Source: a virus. Taken from it: DNA of 22,968 nucleotides. The stretch is from positions 1-22,968 of the IMG/VR virus record IMGVR_UViG_3300008110_000442, one strand, 5' to 3'. Shown here one piece after another: positions 6,120 to 12,346 of the stretch. The notes under the pieces are model-generated. The model had not been told where the DNA came from and did not search any database. It was given only the letters and a program-made list of their open reading frames with translations. The stretch's first letter is position 1. The number at the start of each line of letters is the position of its first letter. The translations under genes and the position numbers were made by a program.

Positions 6120-6320
6120 ATGAGTATGTTTAAATTTGATGTTAGCACCAAGCTGGCCATGTTTGTAGTATTGTTGTTGATGCTGCTTATTCTTGGACCA
6201 TTGTTGGTTATTGCCTCGCTGAATGTCTTGTTTGGTCTAAACATTGAATTCAGCTTGACAACCTGGGGGGCAGTTGTTATACTGCATGCATTCTTCCACT
6301 CTGCGATAAAAATGAAATGA
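6120..6320 (+). CDS. Small two-helix membrane protein, 66 aa
   Basis: The product has two hydrophobic helices (about residues 11-36, LAMFVVLLLMLLILGPLLVI, and 44-60, LTTWGAVVILHAFFHS) joined by NVLFGLNIEFS. The motif 'lN.LFgLni.yt..tW.avl.L' recurs in small phage membrane proteins. It is likely an inner-membrane protein; function unknown. AAGGAG precedes the ATG. A good sigma70-type promoter for the following gene lies inside this one (6255-6283). Confidence 0.75.
   Translation: MSMFKFDVSTKLAMFVVLLLMLLILGPLLVIASLNVLFGLNIEFSLTTWGAVVILHAFFHSAIKMK
6255..6283 (+). promoter_or_regulatory. Internal sigma70-type promoter
   Basis: TTGACA (6255-6260), a 17-nt spacer and TATACT (6278-6283), one mismatch from consensus. 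It is inside the small membrane gene and would start near 6290, 27 nt before the ATG at 6317. Confidence 0.6.
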
Positions 6321-6697
6321 GCATGCATCTCGAAGGTCCTTGGTTGTCCATGCAGGGCAAGAAAAAGGGCAAGCAGAAATTCCGCAACGCCGAACAGGCT
6401 GCCAAGGCTCGTGAGCTCGAGGCTGACTGGCAGGCATTGATGAAGAAGTATCCAGCCAAGAAGGTCAAGGCCAAGTCTGGTCAGCTCAAGGACAGTTATC
6501 GTCTTAGCATTCCTGCGGACCGTGACCCCCGACGTTTTCCTAGTCTGGATACAGGACAGGGATCTGCCACCAAGGCAGCACCTAAAGTTTATACTGGCGA
6601 CAAGATGGTGGGCATTGGTACCATGCACAAGAGCAACATGGTTCCAATCTTCAGCGATCAAGAAGCCAAGGATATCAGCACCATGAGGAGAAATTGA
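6317..6697 (+). CDS. Conserved phage protein, 126 aa
   Basis: The C-terminal half carries a pattern I recognise across T4-like phages: PSLDTGQGSATKAAPKVYTG, then DKMVGIGTMHKSNMVPIF, then SDQEAKDISTMRRN. The N-terminal half is a basic helical segment (GKKKGKQKFRNAEQAAKARE). The family has no established function. The highly conserved TMHKSN-VP block suggests a binding or structural role rather than chance. It overlaps the previous and following genes by a few bases (ATGA). Confidence 0.8.
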   Translation: MSMHLEGPWLSMQGKKKGKQKFRNAEQAAKARELEADWQALMKKYPAKKVKAKSGQLKDSYRLSIPADRDPRRFPSLDTGQGSATKAAPKVYTGDKMVGIGTMHKSNMVPIFSDQEAKDISTMRRN

Positions 6698-6876
6698 TGT
6701 TAAGACCCACAGCAGCATTTCGTATGAAGAGCCATCTTAAATGGATGTTTCAAAATGAACTTGACCCACATCGCCGCGGTGAGATGCGCCGACTAGCAGT
6801 ACAGGCTCAGCTGGCCAGCGAGGTTCGTGTCAGGGAAAAGAAGTCACGTAATCAACCCGACCTGGAAACAACATGA
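6697..6876 (+). CDS. Small basic conserved phage protein, 59 aa
   Basis: The start is at the ATG at 6697, which overlaps the previous TGA and follows GAGGAG (6685-6690). The product begins MLRPTAAFRMKSHLKWM and continues with a helical stretch (HRRGEMRRLAVQAQLA). From memory, 'lRPt..FRMKsh.KwmL......R....R.m.dAqla' is a small family of T4-like phages with unknown function. It joins the next gene through ATGA. Confidence 0.75.
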   Translation: MLRPTAAFRMKSHLKWMFQNELDPHRRGEMRRLAVQAQLASEVRVREKKSRNQPDLETT

Positions 6877-7112
6877 GCATTGAACAAGCTGCATTCTTTT
6901 TTGTTGGTACTCTGCTGGTCATGCTGGGTTTAATCACACTCACAGCCGGCGCCGTAGTCATCAACAACATACTTTCGCGTTACTGGAAACCAGTGCGCAT
7001 CTTTTGGCCTATCCACACCGTAGAGGAGTTTCGTAATGAATATACCCAGCAACCCAGCGGATCGAAAAAAGATCGAACAGGCGCTGCAGGAGATAAGCAA
7101 CAGCCTAACTAG
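6873..7112 (+). CDS. Single-pass membrane protein, 79 aa
   Basis: One strong hydrophobic helix covers about residues 6-32 (FFFVGTLLVMLGLITLTAGA), followed by NNILSRYWKPVRIFWP and a polar tail rich in Gln, Lys and Gly. Small phage membrane proteins with '.a..i.nn...rYWKPVr.f' are familiar from this phage group; function unknown. Its last 77 nt are read in a second frame as the start of the dsbA-like gene, an unusually long overlap. The tail after residue 55 may therefore be constrained by that second gene. Confidence 0.7.
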   Translation: MSIEQAAFFFVGTLLVMLGLITLTAGAVVINNILSRYWKPVRIFWPIHTVEEFRNEYTQQPSGSKKDRTGAAGDKQQPN

Positions 7113-7371
7113 GTCTGAAGCTGAACGTGATCTGGTGCGGGACATCATCAAGACGACCTGTGACCAGTTTGAACTAGACAAGAAGATTTTTCGCCGCATG
7201 GCACGAGTCTATCATCGCCGTAACTACAGCGAAGAGGTAGCCGAGCATGAACAGTTTGAGACTCTGTATGAGACCATTACTGCGCCAGCGCCGACATCCA
7301 CAATTAAACGCAGCACCACCAGCCATGCCTACGATACTGCAGACATTTCTGAAGGTGGGGAACTGGACTAA
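7036..7371 (+). CDS. dsbA: DsbA-like dsDNA-binding protein (late transcription factor of T4 type)
   Basis: The product begins MNIPSNPADRKKIEQALQEI, then SNSLTRSEAERDLVRDIIK, then FRRMARVYHRRNYSEEVAEH and FETLYETIT. These match T4 DsbA, a small helical protein that binds double-stranded DNA near late promoters ('iP.np.dRKKi..al.EIsnS.tRieAErDli.eii', 'k.vnkmArtYhk.nf.eev....efe.lYe'). The last 30 residues or so are an extra Thr/Ser-rich tail, so at 111 aa it is longer than the T4 protein. GAGGAG is about seven bases upstream of the ATG. The presence of T4-type late motifs (NATAAATA) elsewhere in the window fits a T4-style late transcription system. It is not the host thiol oxidase that shares the name. 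Confidence 0.85.
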   Translation: MNIPSNPADRKKIEQALQEISNSLTRSEAERDLVRDIIKTTCDQFELDKKIFRRMARVYHRRNYSEEVAEHEQFETLYETITAPAPTSTIKRSTTSHAYDTADISEGGELD

Positions 7372-7373
7372 TC

Positions 7374-7574
7374 ATGCACAACGGATTTGACGATGTATTC
7401 TGGATCATGGAATACGCCAAGAAAGACAGCATTGGTAGAATGCACAGCTGGTGCTACGGTGGTATAGCCCGCAGCGAAGACGAAGTAAACGCCAAGACCG
7501 AAGAGCTGCAATCGAACATGAACTGTGAAGTCCGCGCACATCGATACAGTCACGCTCTGGGTAAAAATGCTTGA
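7374..7574 (+). CDS. Unknown small phage protein, 66 aa
   Basis: The product is polar (MHNGFDDVFWIMEYAKKD, then HSWCYGGIARSEDEV) with two cysteines and several histidines, and no membrane segment. It starts two bases after the dsbA stop. Its own stop (7572-7574) overlaps the -35 element of the next promoter, so it ends the operon. I do not recognise it. Confidence 0.65.
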   Translation: MHNGFDDVFWIMEYAKKDSIGRMHSWCYGGIARSEDEVNAKTEELQSNMNCEVRAHRYSHALGKNA

Positions 7575-7599
7575 CACCAATCAAATTTTCTGCTATAAT
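7571..7599 (+). promoter_or_regulatory. Consensus sigma70 promoter for the ligase operon
   Basis: TTGACA (7571-7576), a 17-nt spacer and TATAAT (7594-7599). The predicted start near 7606 gives a 27-nt leader with GAGGAG before the ATG at 7633. Confidence 0.9.
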
Positions 7600-7632
7600 G
7601 ATGACATAAAGACTTCATTTCGAGGAGAATAT

Positions 7633-7773
7633 ATGATTGATTTAACCATACAGCGCATGGAGCGAGTCGAAGCCGTGCTGGAGTCTGCTCGCAGTGAATG
7701 GGCTCGGCAACACTGGAGTCATGTCTTGCAGCATCTGCGTCGTCAATTACTTAAGTATGGGAGCACACTGTGA
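7633..7773 (+). CDS. Small helical protein, 46 aa
   Basis: The ATG at 7633 follows a strong GAGGAG (7622-7627) and lies just downstream of the consensus promoter; the frame is open further upstream, but that part precedes the transcription start. The product is one or two amphipathic helices (MERVEAVLESARSEWARQHW, then LQHLRRQLLKYG). Its stop overlaps the GTG start of DNA ligase (GTGA), so it is coupled to the ligase. Function unknown. Confidence 0.65.
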   Translation: MIDLTIQRMERVEAVLESARSEWARQHWSHVLQHLRRQLLKYGSTL

Positions 7774-9101
7774 TCAAAGATATCCTGGATGACCTGGCCA
7801 GTAATAACAGCAGGCTCTACAAGGAAAAGATTCTGACGCTGAATCAGAACAATGAGACTCTGAAGCGTGTGCTGAACCTGGCATTGAATCCTTTTGTGAA
7901 TTTTTATATTCGCAAGATTCCGGAATATGCTCTGAACCTTAATACCAAGAAGCAGGATACCCTGGATACAGCAATGAAGCGTCTGAGCCTGCTCACTGAC
8001 CGTACTTTGACTGGCAATGCTGGCATTGAACATCTCAGCATTGTGCTGAGCAGCGTCAGCCCTGCGGATGCTCAGGTCATTGAACGCATCATTGCCAAGG
8101 ACCTGCGCTGTGGTGTGAGCGATGCTACGGTGAACAAAATCTGGCCAGGCCTGATTCCTGAATATCCCTGCATGCTGGCCAGTGCCTATGACCAGAAGCT
8201 GGTAGACAAGGTGACCTGGCCTGCATTTGCTCAGGTCAAGATGGATGGCATGCGCTTCAATGCCATAGTCAAGGGTAACAAGGTAGAGTTCCGCAGCCGC
8301 AATGGCAAGGAGATCAACATACCAGATCCGAACTTTGAAATACCGTTCCGCAAAATGGCAGAATGGTATGGTATAGACATGGTGTTCGATGGCGAGCTCA
8401 TGGTGGTGGATGAGGCTGGTAAGATGTTGGATCGCAAGACTGGCAATGGTATCCTGAACAAGGCAGTCAAAGGTACCATGAGTGTGAAAGAAGCCAACAT
8501 GGTGCGTGCCACAGTCTGGGATGCCATTACTATGTCAGGATTTGAAGCTGGTCGTGAGGCAGTACCCTACAGTGATCGTCTTACCCGACTCTATGACTGC
8601 ATAGATGCCTTGCATCGCGATGCACGTCAGCTCAGTCATCTAGTAAGCCTGGTGGAGACCAAAAAGGTGCAGAATGACTACGAGGCTCGCAGAATGTTTG
8701 AACAACTGCTGGCCGAAGGTCAAGAAGGCATCATTCTTAAGACCAAGGAAGGCATCTGGGAAAATAAGCGCAGCAAGAACCTGATTAAGTTCAAGGGCGA
8801 GCTGGAATGCGACCTGCGCGTCGTGGATTGGGAAGAAGGGACAGGTAAAAATGTGGGTCGTCTTGGCGCTTTGGTTCTTGAGTCTGATTGTGGTGGTATC
8901 CGAGTCAATGTGGGTACGGGCTTTAGCGATGCTGATCGTGATAGCATTACTGCTGAATCTAGCATCGGAAGAGTCGTTGCCATCAAATACAATGCCCGCA
9001 TCACCGACAAGACATCCAGCACTGCGAGTTTATTTCTTCCCGTCTTCGTGGAGTTTAGAAACGACAAGAGTGTGGCAGACAGCGCCAAGGATGTGAAATA
9101 A
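7770..9101 (+). CDS. ATP-dependent DNA ligase (T4 gp30 type)
   Basis: This enzyme seals nicks in replicated and repaired DNA using ATP. Motif I is KMDGMR at K157-R162, with K157 the expected AMP-lysine. FRSRNGKEI (about 176-184) is motif Ia, FDGELMVV (about 209-216) is motif III, EGIILKTK is motif IV and LIKFKGELECDLRVVDWEEG covers motif V and the start of the OB domain. The N-terminal 130 residues are a helical DNA-binding domain (KDLRCGVSDATVNKIWPGL). At 443 aa it is close to T4 ligase (487). The start is GTG at 7770, overlapping the previous stop, with GGGAG seven bases upstream. It works with the RNase H at 3779 on Okazaki fragments. Confidence 0.93.
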   Translation: MIKDILDDLASNNSRLYKEKILTLNQNNETLKRVLNLALNPFVNFYIRKIPEYALNLNTKKQDTLDTAMKRLSLLTDRTLTGNAGIEHLSIVLSSVSPADAQVIERIIAKDLRCGVSDATVNKIWPGLIPEYPCMLASAYDQKLVDKVTWPAFAQVKMDGMRFNAIVKGNKVEFRSRNGKEINIPDPNFEIPFRKMAEWYGIDMVFDGELMVVDEAGKMLDRKTGNGILNKAVKGTMSVKEANMVRATVWDAITMSGFEAGREAVPYSDRLTRLYDCIDALHRDARQLSHLVSLVETKKVQNDYEARRMFEQLLAEGQEGIILKTKEGIWENKRSKNLIKFKGELECDLRVVDWEEGTGKNVGRLGALVLESDCGGIRVNVGTGFSDADRDSITAESSIGRVVAIKYNARITDKTSSTASLFLPVFVEFRNDKSVADSAKDVK

Positions 9102-9430
9102 TGGCGGCCTTGCCACCCAACCTGCCCTGGGGTCAATTGCCGCTGGGTTTTAACGATCCAGTTGAGGTGACTGACCTTGCCATAGGTGGCAAGATGGTGA
9201 CCATTAAATCAGAGATCAGCGACATTAATCTGCAGCATATGAATGATGATGTCTGGCGCCAGACCATACGCAGTGAACTGGCGCATAAGCTGGCTACATT
9301 TATTCTGCAGGCCGGGCTCTGCGAAATTACCACCATGCAGACACCGCATAGTTTTTCCAGGACCGTGGCCATACGCTGTTATCTGGCACCCAATGATCAG
9401 GTCAAGCTGCTAAGGATACACAAAGCATGA
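9101..9430 (+). CDS. Unknown phage protein, 109 aa
   Basis: The ATG overlaps the ligase stop (TAATG). The product starts with a Pro-rich segment (LPPNLPWGQLPLGF), then a beta-like stretch, a helix (VWRQTIRSELAHKLATFIL) and a C-terminal strand pair (RTVAIRCYLAPNDQVKLLRI). It is soluble and shows no known motif. Coupling to the ligase suggests joint expression, but I cannot assign a function. Confidence 0.7.
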   Translation: MAALPPNLPWGQLPLGFNDPVEVTDLAIGGKMVTIKSEISDINLQHMNDDVWRQTIRSELAHKLATFILQAGLCEITTMQTPHSFSRTVAIRCYLAPNDQVKLLRIHKA

Positions 9431-9432
9431 AT

Positions 9433-9440
9433 GATAAATA
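9433..9440 (+). promoter_or_regulatory. T4-type late promoter motif (GATAAATA)
   Basis: GATAAATA fits NATAAATA and is followed by exactly 5 nt and then ATG at 9446. If the motif spans -13 to -6, the transcript starts on the A of that ATG. Confidence 0.5.
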
Positions 9441-9445
9441 TCAGT

Positions 9446-9730
9446 ATGGCCACCATACTGAACTTCCCGCAACGATACAGAGCTGCACAATCTCTGGTCA
9501 TAAGCCTCTACACCGATGAAGAAATTGATGTCACAGTTGCCGCAGTCAATCTACATGGCGTCTATCTGGGCCACTGCACAGCAGATTCGCTTTCAACACT
9601 GGATGCTGAGAGTGTGGAATATTGCCTGCGTCAGGCTAGCACCAATCAGCTACTTAGCACCCGAACACGCCGCCTTGCCAGCAGTATTTTGGCTGGTATT
9701 GAGCACATAAACATTCGACATCAGATGTAA
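9446..9730 (+). CDS. Unknown phage protein, 94 aa
   Basis: I choose the ATG at 9446 (MATILNFPQRYRAAQ). The in-frame ATG at 9431 would sit 14 nt from the only purine-rich AAGGA, while 9446 lies at the predicted start point of a late-type promoter motif. If 9431 is used, five residues (MINIS) are added. The product has a basic N terminus, a beta-like centre and a helical C terminus (RTRRLASSILAGIEHIN). It is soluble and of no recognised family. It ends just before the uvdE promoter. Confidence 0.6.
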   Translation: MATILNFPQRYRAAQSLVISLYTDEEIDVTVAAVNLHGVYLGHCTADSLSTLDAESVEYCLRQASTNQLLSTRTRRLASSILAGIEHINIRHQM

Positions 9731-9743
9731 AACCTGCTATAAT
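9715..9743 (+). promoter_or_regulatory. Sigma70 promoter for uvdE, predicted leaderless
   Basis: TCGACA (9715-9720), a 17-nt spacer and TATAAT (9738-9743). The ATG of uvdE is at 9750, seven bases after the -10 box, where transcription would be expected to begin. No Shine-Dalgarno sequence is visible. Confidence 0.7.
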
Positions 9744-9749
9744 TATATC

Positions 9750-10766
9750 ATGACACCTAAAATTGGATTTTGCTGCAAGTGGATCGATACGCCAGAACAG
9801 ATCGATGGTTTCCATAAAGACGATGCTGCTCGCGCACTCAACACCCGAGTCACCACAGTTGCCTGGCTTAACCGTCAGCACCGTGATGTTGCCGAACAAC
9901 GACTCTGGGATCTCATGGTGCATAACATCGAAAGCATCAGATTACTAGTACAACGCGTAGGGGGTTTAGATGAACGTCGTAGGATGGTTCGCCTTGGTAG
10001 CGATATTTTGCCTGTTTATACCGAGCCTACCTGGAGCTATTTTTGGAAGCGTGCTGATGTGCGCCGTTATTGTGAGCAGCATTTTGCTCCCGTGGGTGAG
10101 CTGGCGCGCCAGCGCGGCGTGCGGCTTAGCTTTCATCCTGGTCAGTTTTGTGTACTGGCTAGTCACCACGACAGCATTGTAGAACGAAGCATCGAGGAGT
10201 TTGAATATCATGCAGACATGGCAAGATGGATGGGCTTCGGCACTTCGTTCCAGGACTTTAAAATCAATGTCCACATCGCAGGTCGGCGCGGTGCCGAAGG
10301 TATCATCGACGCTCTCCAGCGTCTCAGCCCCGAAGCAAGAAACTGCATCACCATCGAAAACGACGAAACCAAGCACGGGGTGGACGAGTCCCTCAAGCTC
10401 GTTGACCACTGCGCTCTGGTGTTAGACATCCACCACCATTGGGTACGCACAGGAGAATACCTTGAACCAGATGACGAACGCGTTGCACGTATTAAAAGTA
10501 GCTGGCGTGGCCGCCGCCCTGCTATGCACTTTTCCATATCTAGAGAAGATGTCCTGGCCAACCATGACCGAACTACCCGTCCCGACCTTGAACGTCTGCT
10601 GGCCTCGGGGATCGCTCGTGGTAAGCTGCGAGCTCACTCGGACTTCTACTGGAACACCGCAGTCAACGACTGGGCGCTGAGCTTTTCGCCAGACTTTGAC
10701 ATTCAATGCGAAAGTAAAGCGAAAAATCTGGCCCGAGATGAGCTCATCAAACAATTAGTTACATAA
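9750..10766 (+). CDS. uvdE: UV damage endonuclease (UvdE/UVDE family)
   Basis: UVDE is a TIM-barrel, metal-dependent enzyme that nicks DNA 5' to UV photoproducts and starts an excision pathway independent of UvrABC. The product begins with the family start IGFCCKW. It contains LSFHPGQFCVLAS (about residues 130-142), KINVHIAGR, ITIENDE, LVLDIHHHW and MHFSISR, and ends with RAHSDFYWN. These supply the His, Glu and Asp metal ligands in the usual order. The length of 338 aa fits the bacterial family. An extra insert around residues 15-50 is not one I can place. The gene has a near-consensus promoter so close that the mRNA may lack a leader. It is followed, 8 nt on, by a zinc-ribbon gene. Confidence 0.9.
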   Translation: MTPKIGFCCKWIDTPEQIDGFHKDDAARALNTRVTTVAWLNRQHRDVAEQRLWDLMVHNIESIRLLVQRVGGLDERRRMVRLGSDILPVYTEPTWSYFWKRADVRRYCEQHFAPVGELARQRGVRLSFHPGQFCVLASHHDSIVERSIEEFEYHADMARWMGFGTSFQDFKINVHIAGRRGAEGIIDALQRLSPEARNCITIENDETKHGVDESLKLVDHCALVLDIHHHWVRTGEYLEPDDERVARIKSSWRGRRPAMHFSISREDVLANHDRTTRPDLERLLASGIARGKLRAHSDFYWNTAVNDWALSFSPDFDIQCESKAKNLARDELIKQLVT

Positions 10767-10769
10767 ATA
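10762..10769 (+). promoter_or_regulatory. T4-type late promoter motif (CATAAATA)
   Basis: CATAAATA is followed by 5 nt (ACCGT) and then the ATG at 10775, the same geometry as at 9433 and 18667. It overlaps the end of uvdE. Confidence 0.6.
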
Positions 10770-10774
10770 ACCGT

Positions 10775-11035
10775 ATGCCGACATACTCATATCAGTGCCA
10801 AAAATGCAATCACGACTTTGAAGGGTTTCACCGCATAGCCGACATGCACCTACCTACGACTCAGCCTTGCCCCAGTTGCCAGGGAGAAGGAACAGTTATT
10901 AAAACTATCGCAGGTGCTCCAGCCATGGGTGATCCAGTAAGACTGGGGTTGAGGAAACATGACAATGGCTTCAAAGAAGTCCTGCAAAGGATCGGCGCAG
11001 CCAACATACATTCCAATCTCCATAAAAAATGGTAA
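10775..11035 (+). CDS. FmdB-type zinc ribbon protein, 86 aa
   Basis: The product begins MPTYSYQCQKCNHDFEGFH and continues TQPCPSCQGEGTVIKTI: a zinc ribbon with two CxxC pairs (C8/C11 and C33/C36) of the FmdB regulatory-protein type. The C-terminal half (LRKHDNGFKEVLQRIGAANI) resembles the ending of phage members of this family. FmdB-like ribbons are thought to act in transcription or protein binding; the phage role is unknown. No Shine-Dalgarno is visible before the ATG, which lies at the predicted start point of a late-type promoter. A terminator follows at 11067. Confidence 0.8.
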   Translation: MPTYSYQCQKCNHDFEGFHRIADMHLPTTQPCPSCQGEGTVIKTIAGAPAMGDPVRLGLRKHDNGFKEVLQRIGAANIHSNLHKKW

Positions 11036-11066
11036 AGAATTGACCGCCAGAAAAAGATCAACACGG

Positions 11067-11112
11067 CCCAGACCTCTGCGAGATGACGCTCGTATGTCTG
11101 GGTTTTCTTTTT
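11067..11112 (+). terminator. Rho-independent terminator after the zinc ribbon gene
   Basis: CCCAGAC (11067-11073) pairs with GTCTGGG (11096-11102), with an inner GCGAG/CTCG pairing. TTTTCTTTTT follows at 11103-11112. It separates the uvdE unit from phoH. Confidence 0.85.
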
Positions 11113-11144
11113 CTGAATTCGCAACCAAGACAAAAAGGGCAATC

Positions 11145-11900
11145 ATGGCAAAAAAGAATACACAACAAGCTCTTCAACTTGCGCCCGCAGTGACGCTCAA
11201 AAGTGTTCACCAGAAGTTAAAGTTGTCTCTAGACGACTTGCAGACTTTTGATCCACTGACGGAAAATCAAAGCAAATTCTTCGAACTCTATCAACAAGGA
11301 GCCCAGTGTATACTGCTTCACGGTGTGGCAGGAACAGGCAAGACCTTCATAGCTCTGTACAAGGCTTTGGAGGAAGTAATGGATCGCAGCAATAGTCTAC
11401 AGCAGGTGGTGCTGGTTCGCAGTGCAGTGCCCAGCCGCGACATCGGACACCTACCAGGCGATGAAAAAGAAAAAACCGAAGTATATACCTCACCTTATAT
11501 TGACATTTGCCACAGACTATTCTATAATCGCCATGATGCGTTTCAAAGACTACAGGAACAAAAGATCGTCAACTTCATGATTACTAGTTTCGTTCGCGGC
11601 ATTACCTTGGATGACAGCATTGTCATTGTGGATGAATGTCAGAACATGACCGACATGGAATTAAACTCTATCATGACTCGCGTTGGCGATCGTTCAAAGA
11701 TCATCTTCTGTGGTGACTTCCGTCAGACCGATTTGTACAAGAAAGGCGATCTCAGTGGCCTGAAGAAGTTCATGGCCATAGCCGACATGATGCCCAGTTT
11801 CCGTACCTTGGAATTTGATGTCGATGATATTGTACGCAGTGACCTCGTCAGGGAATATATACTTGCACGCATGGAGTATGAAAACAAGCACGTAGCCTGA
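11145..11900 (+). CDS. phoH: PhoH-like ATPase
   Basis: PhoH proteins are P-loop ATPases, very common in phages, with a proposed link to RNA metabolism or phosphate stress. Walker A is GVAGTGKT at residues 60-67, Walker B is IVIVDECQN with D163/E164, and RVGDRSKIIFCGDFRQTDL carries the sensor region (GD..Q). The length of 251 aa is typical of phage PhoH without an N-terminal PIN domain. The start is the ATG at 11145, with AAAGGG about 5-10 bases upstream. The open frame extends back to 10959, but that part overlaps the zinc ribbon gene and the terminator. The gene is bracketed by two terminators, so it is reached by read-through or by a promoter I could not see. An exact consensus promoter lies inside it (11500-11528). 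Confidence 0.9.
   Translation: MAKKNTQQALQLAPAVTLKSVHQKLKLSLDDLQTFDPLTENQSKFFELYQQGAQCILLHGVAGTGKTFIALYKALEEVMDRSNSLQQVVLVRSAVPSRDIGHLPGDEKEKTEVYTSPYIDICHRLFYNRHDAFQRLQEQKIVNFMITSFVRGITLDDSIVIVDECQNMTDMELNSIMTRVGDRSKIIFCGDFRQTDLYKKGDLSGLKKFMAIADMMPSFRTLEFDVDDIVRSDLVREYILARMEYENKHVA
11500..11528 (+). promoter_or_regulatory. Exact sigma70 consensus inside phoH
   Basis: TTGACA (11500-11505), a 17-nt spacer and TATAAT (11523-11528), all consensus, sense orientation. It could produce a short transcript of the 3' half of phoH, or it may be a by-product of the codons for YIDICHRLFYN. Confidence 0.45.
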
Positions 11901-11904
11901 CACA

Positions 11905-11936
11905 GGGCGGGGAAACCCGCCCTTGTATTTTATTTT
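11905..11936 (+). terminator. Rho-independent terminator after phoH
   Basis: GGGCGGG (11905-11911), a GAAA loop (11912-11915) and CCCGCCC (11916-11922), followed by TTGTATTTTATTTT. The very stable GNRA-loop hairpin begins 5 nt after the phoH stop. Confidence 0.92.
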
Positions 11937-11957
11937 GACTTATGAAAGGGATGTATA

Positions 11958-12344
11958 ATGATAGTTCATGTACCAGTGAGCGTGGGTGAACTGTTGGACA
12001 AAATCAACATACTCAGACTCAAGCAACGTCACATTACTGACGAAAATAAACTGCTGAATGTCATGACCGAACTGCACAAATTGCTGCTCATAGTACAGGA
12101 ATTGAAACTTGATCAGCATCGTCATTACATGCACCTCATGGCTAGACTGAATTCTGCCAACAGTAGTCTGTGGGATCTAGAAGATCGCATTCGCGAACTA
12201 ACTACTGCCAACAATACTGGCGATGAGTTTATTCGTACAGCGCAGGCCATACACAGAACCAATGATCAGAGAATGCGTGTCAAAGGCCTAATAAATAGAA
12301 CGTACAATTCAGTAATTGTTGAAGAGAAATCCTACAAGGAGTGA
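11958..12344 (+). CDS. DUF6165-like protein of a glycan cassette, 128 aa
   Basis: The product starts MIVHVPVSVGELLDKINILR and ends with TNDQRMRVKGLINRTY and a final EEKSYKE. From memory this matches DUF6165 ('vPVSvGELlDKitILeiK', 'L...N..LW.iEd.iR', 'n..R...K..IN......kEeKSY'). That family sits in LPS and capsule clusters beside glycosyltransferases and sugar methyltransferases; its biochemistry is unknown. AAAGGG lies about eight bases before the ATG. A sugar C-methyltransferase follows directly, which supports the family call. Confidence 0.8.
   Translation: MIVHVPVSVGELLDKINILRLKQRHITDENKLLNVMTELHKLLLIVQELKLDQHRHYMHLMARLNSANSSLWDLEDRIRELTTANNTGDEFIRTAQAIHRTNDQRMRVKGLINRTYNSVIVEEKSYKE
12290..12297 (+). 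promoter_or_regulatory. T4-type late promoter motif (AATAAATA)
   Basis: AATAAATA lies in the end of the DUF6165-like gene. A start near 12303 would give a 44-nt leader carrying AAGGAG before the methyltransferase gene. Confidence 0.4.
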
Positions 12345-12346
12345 TT

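Noticed and set aside
11954-11959. TATAAT just before the DUF6165-like gene
   Set aside because: It overlaps the start codon and its only -35-like TTGACT is 13 nt away, so a transcript from it would miss the conserved N terminus.
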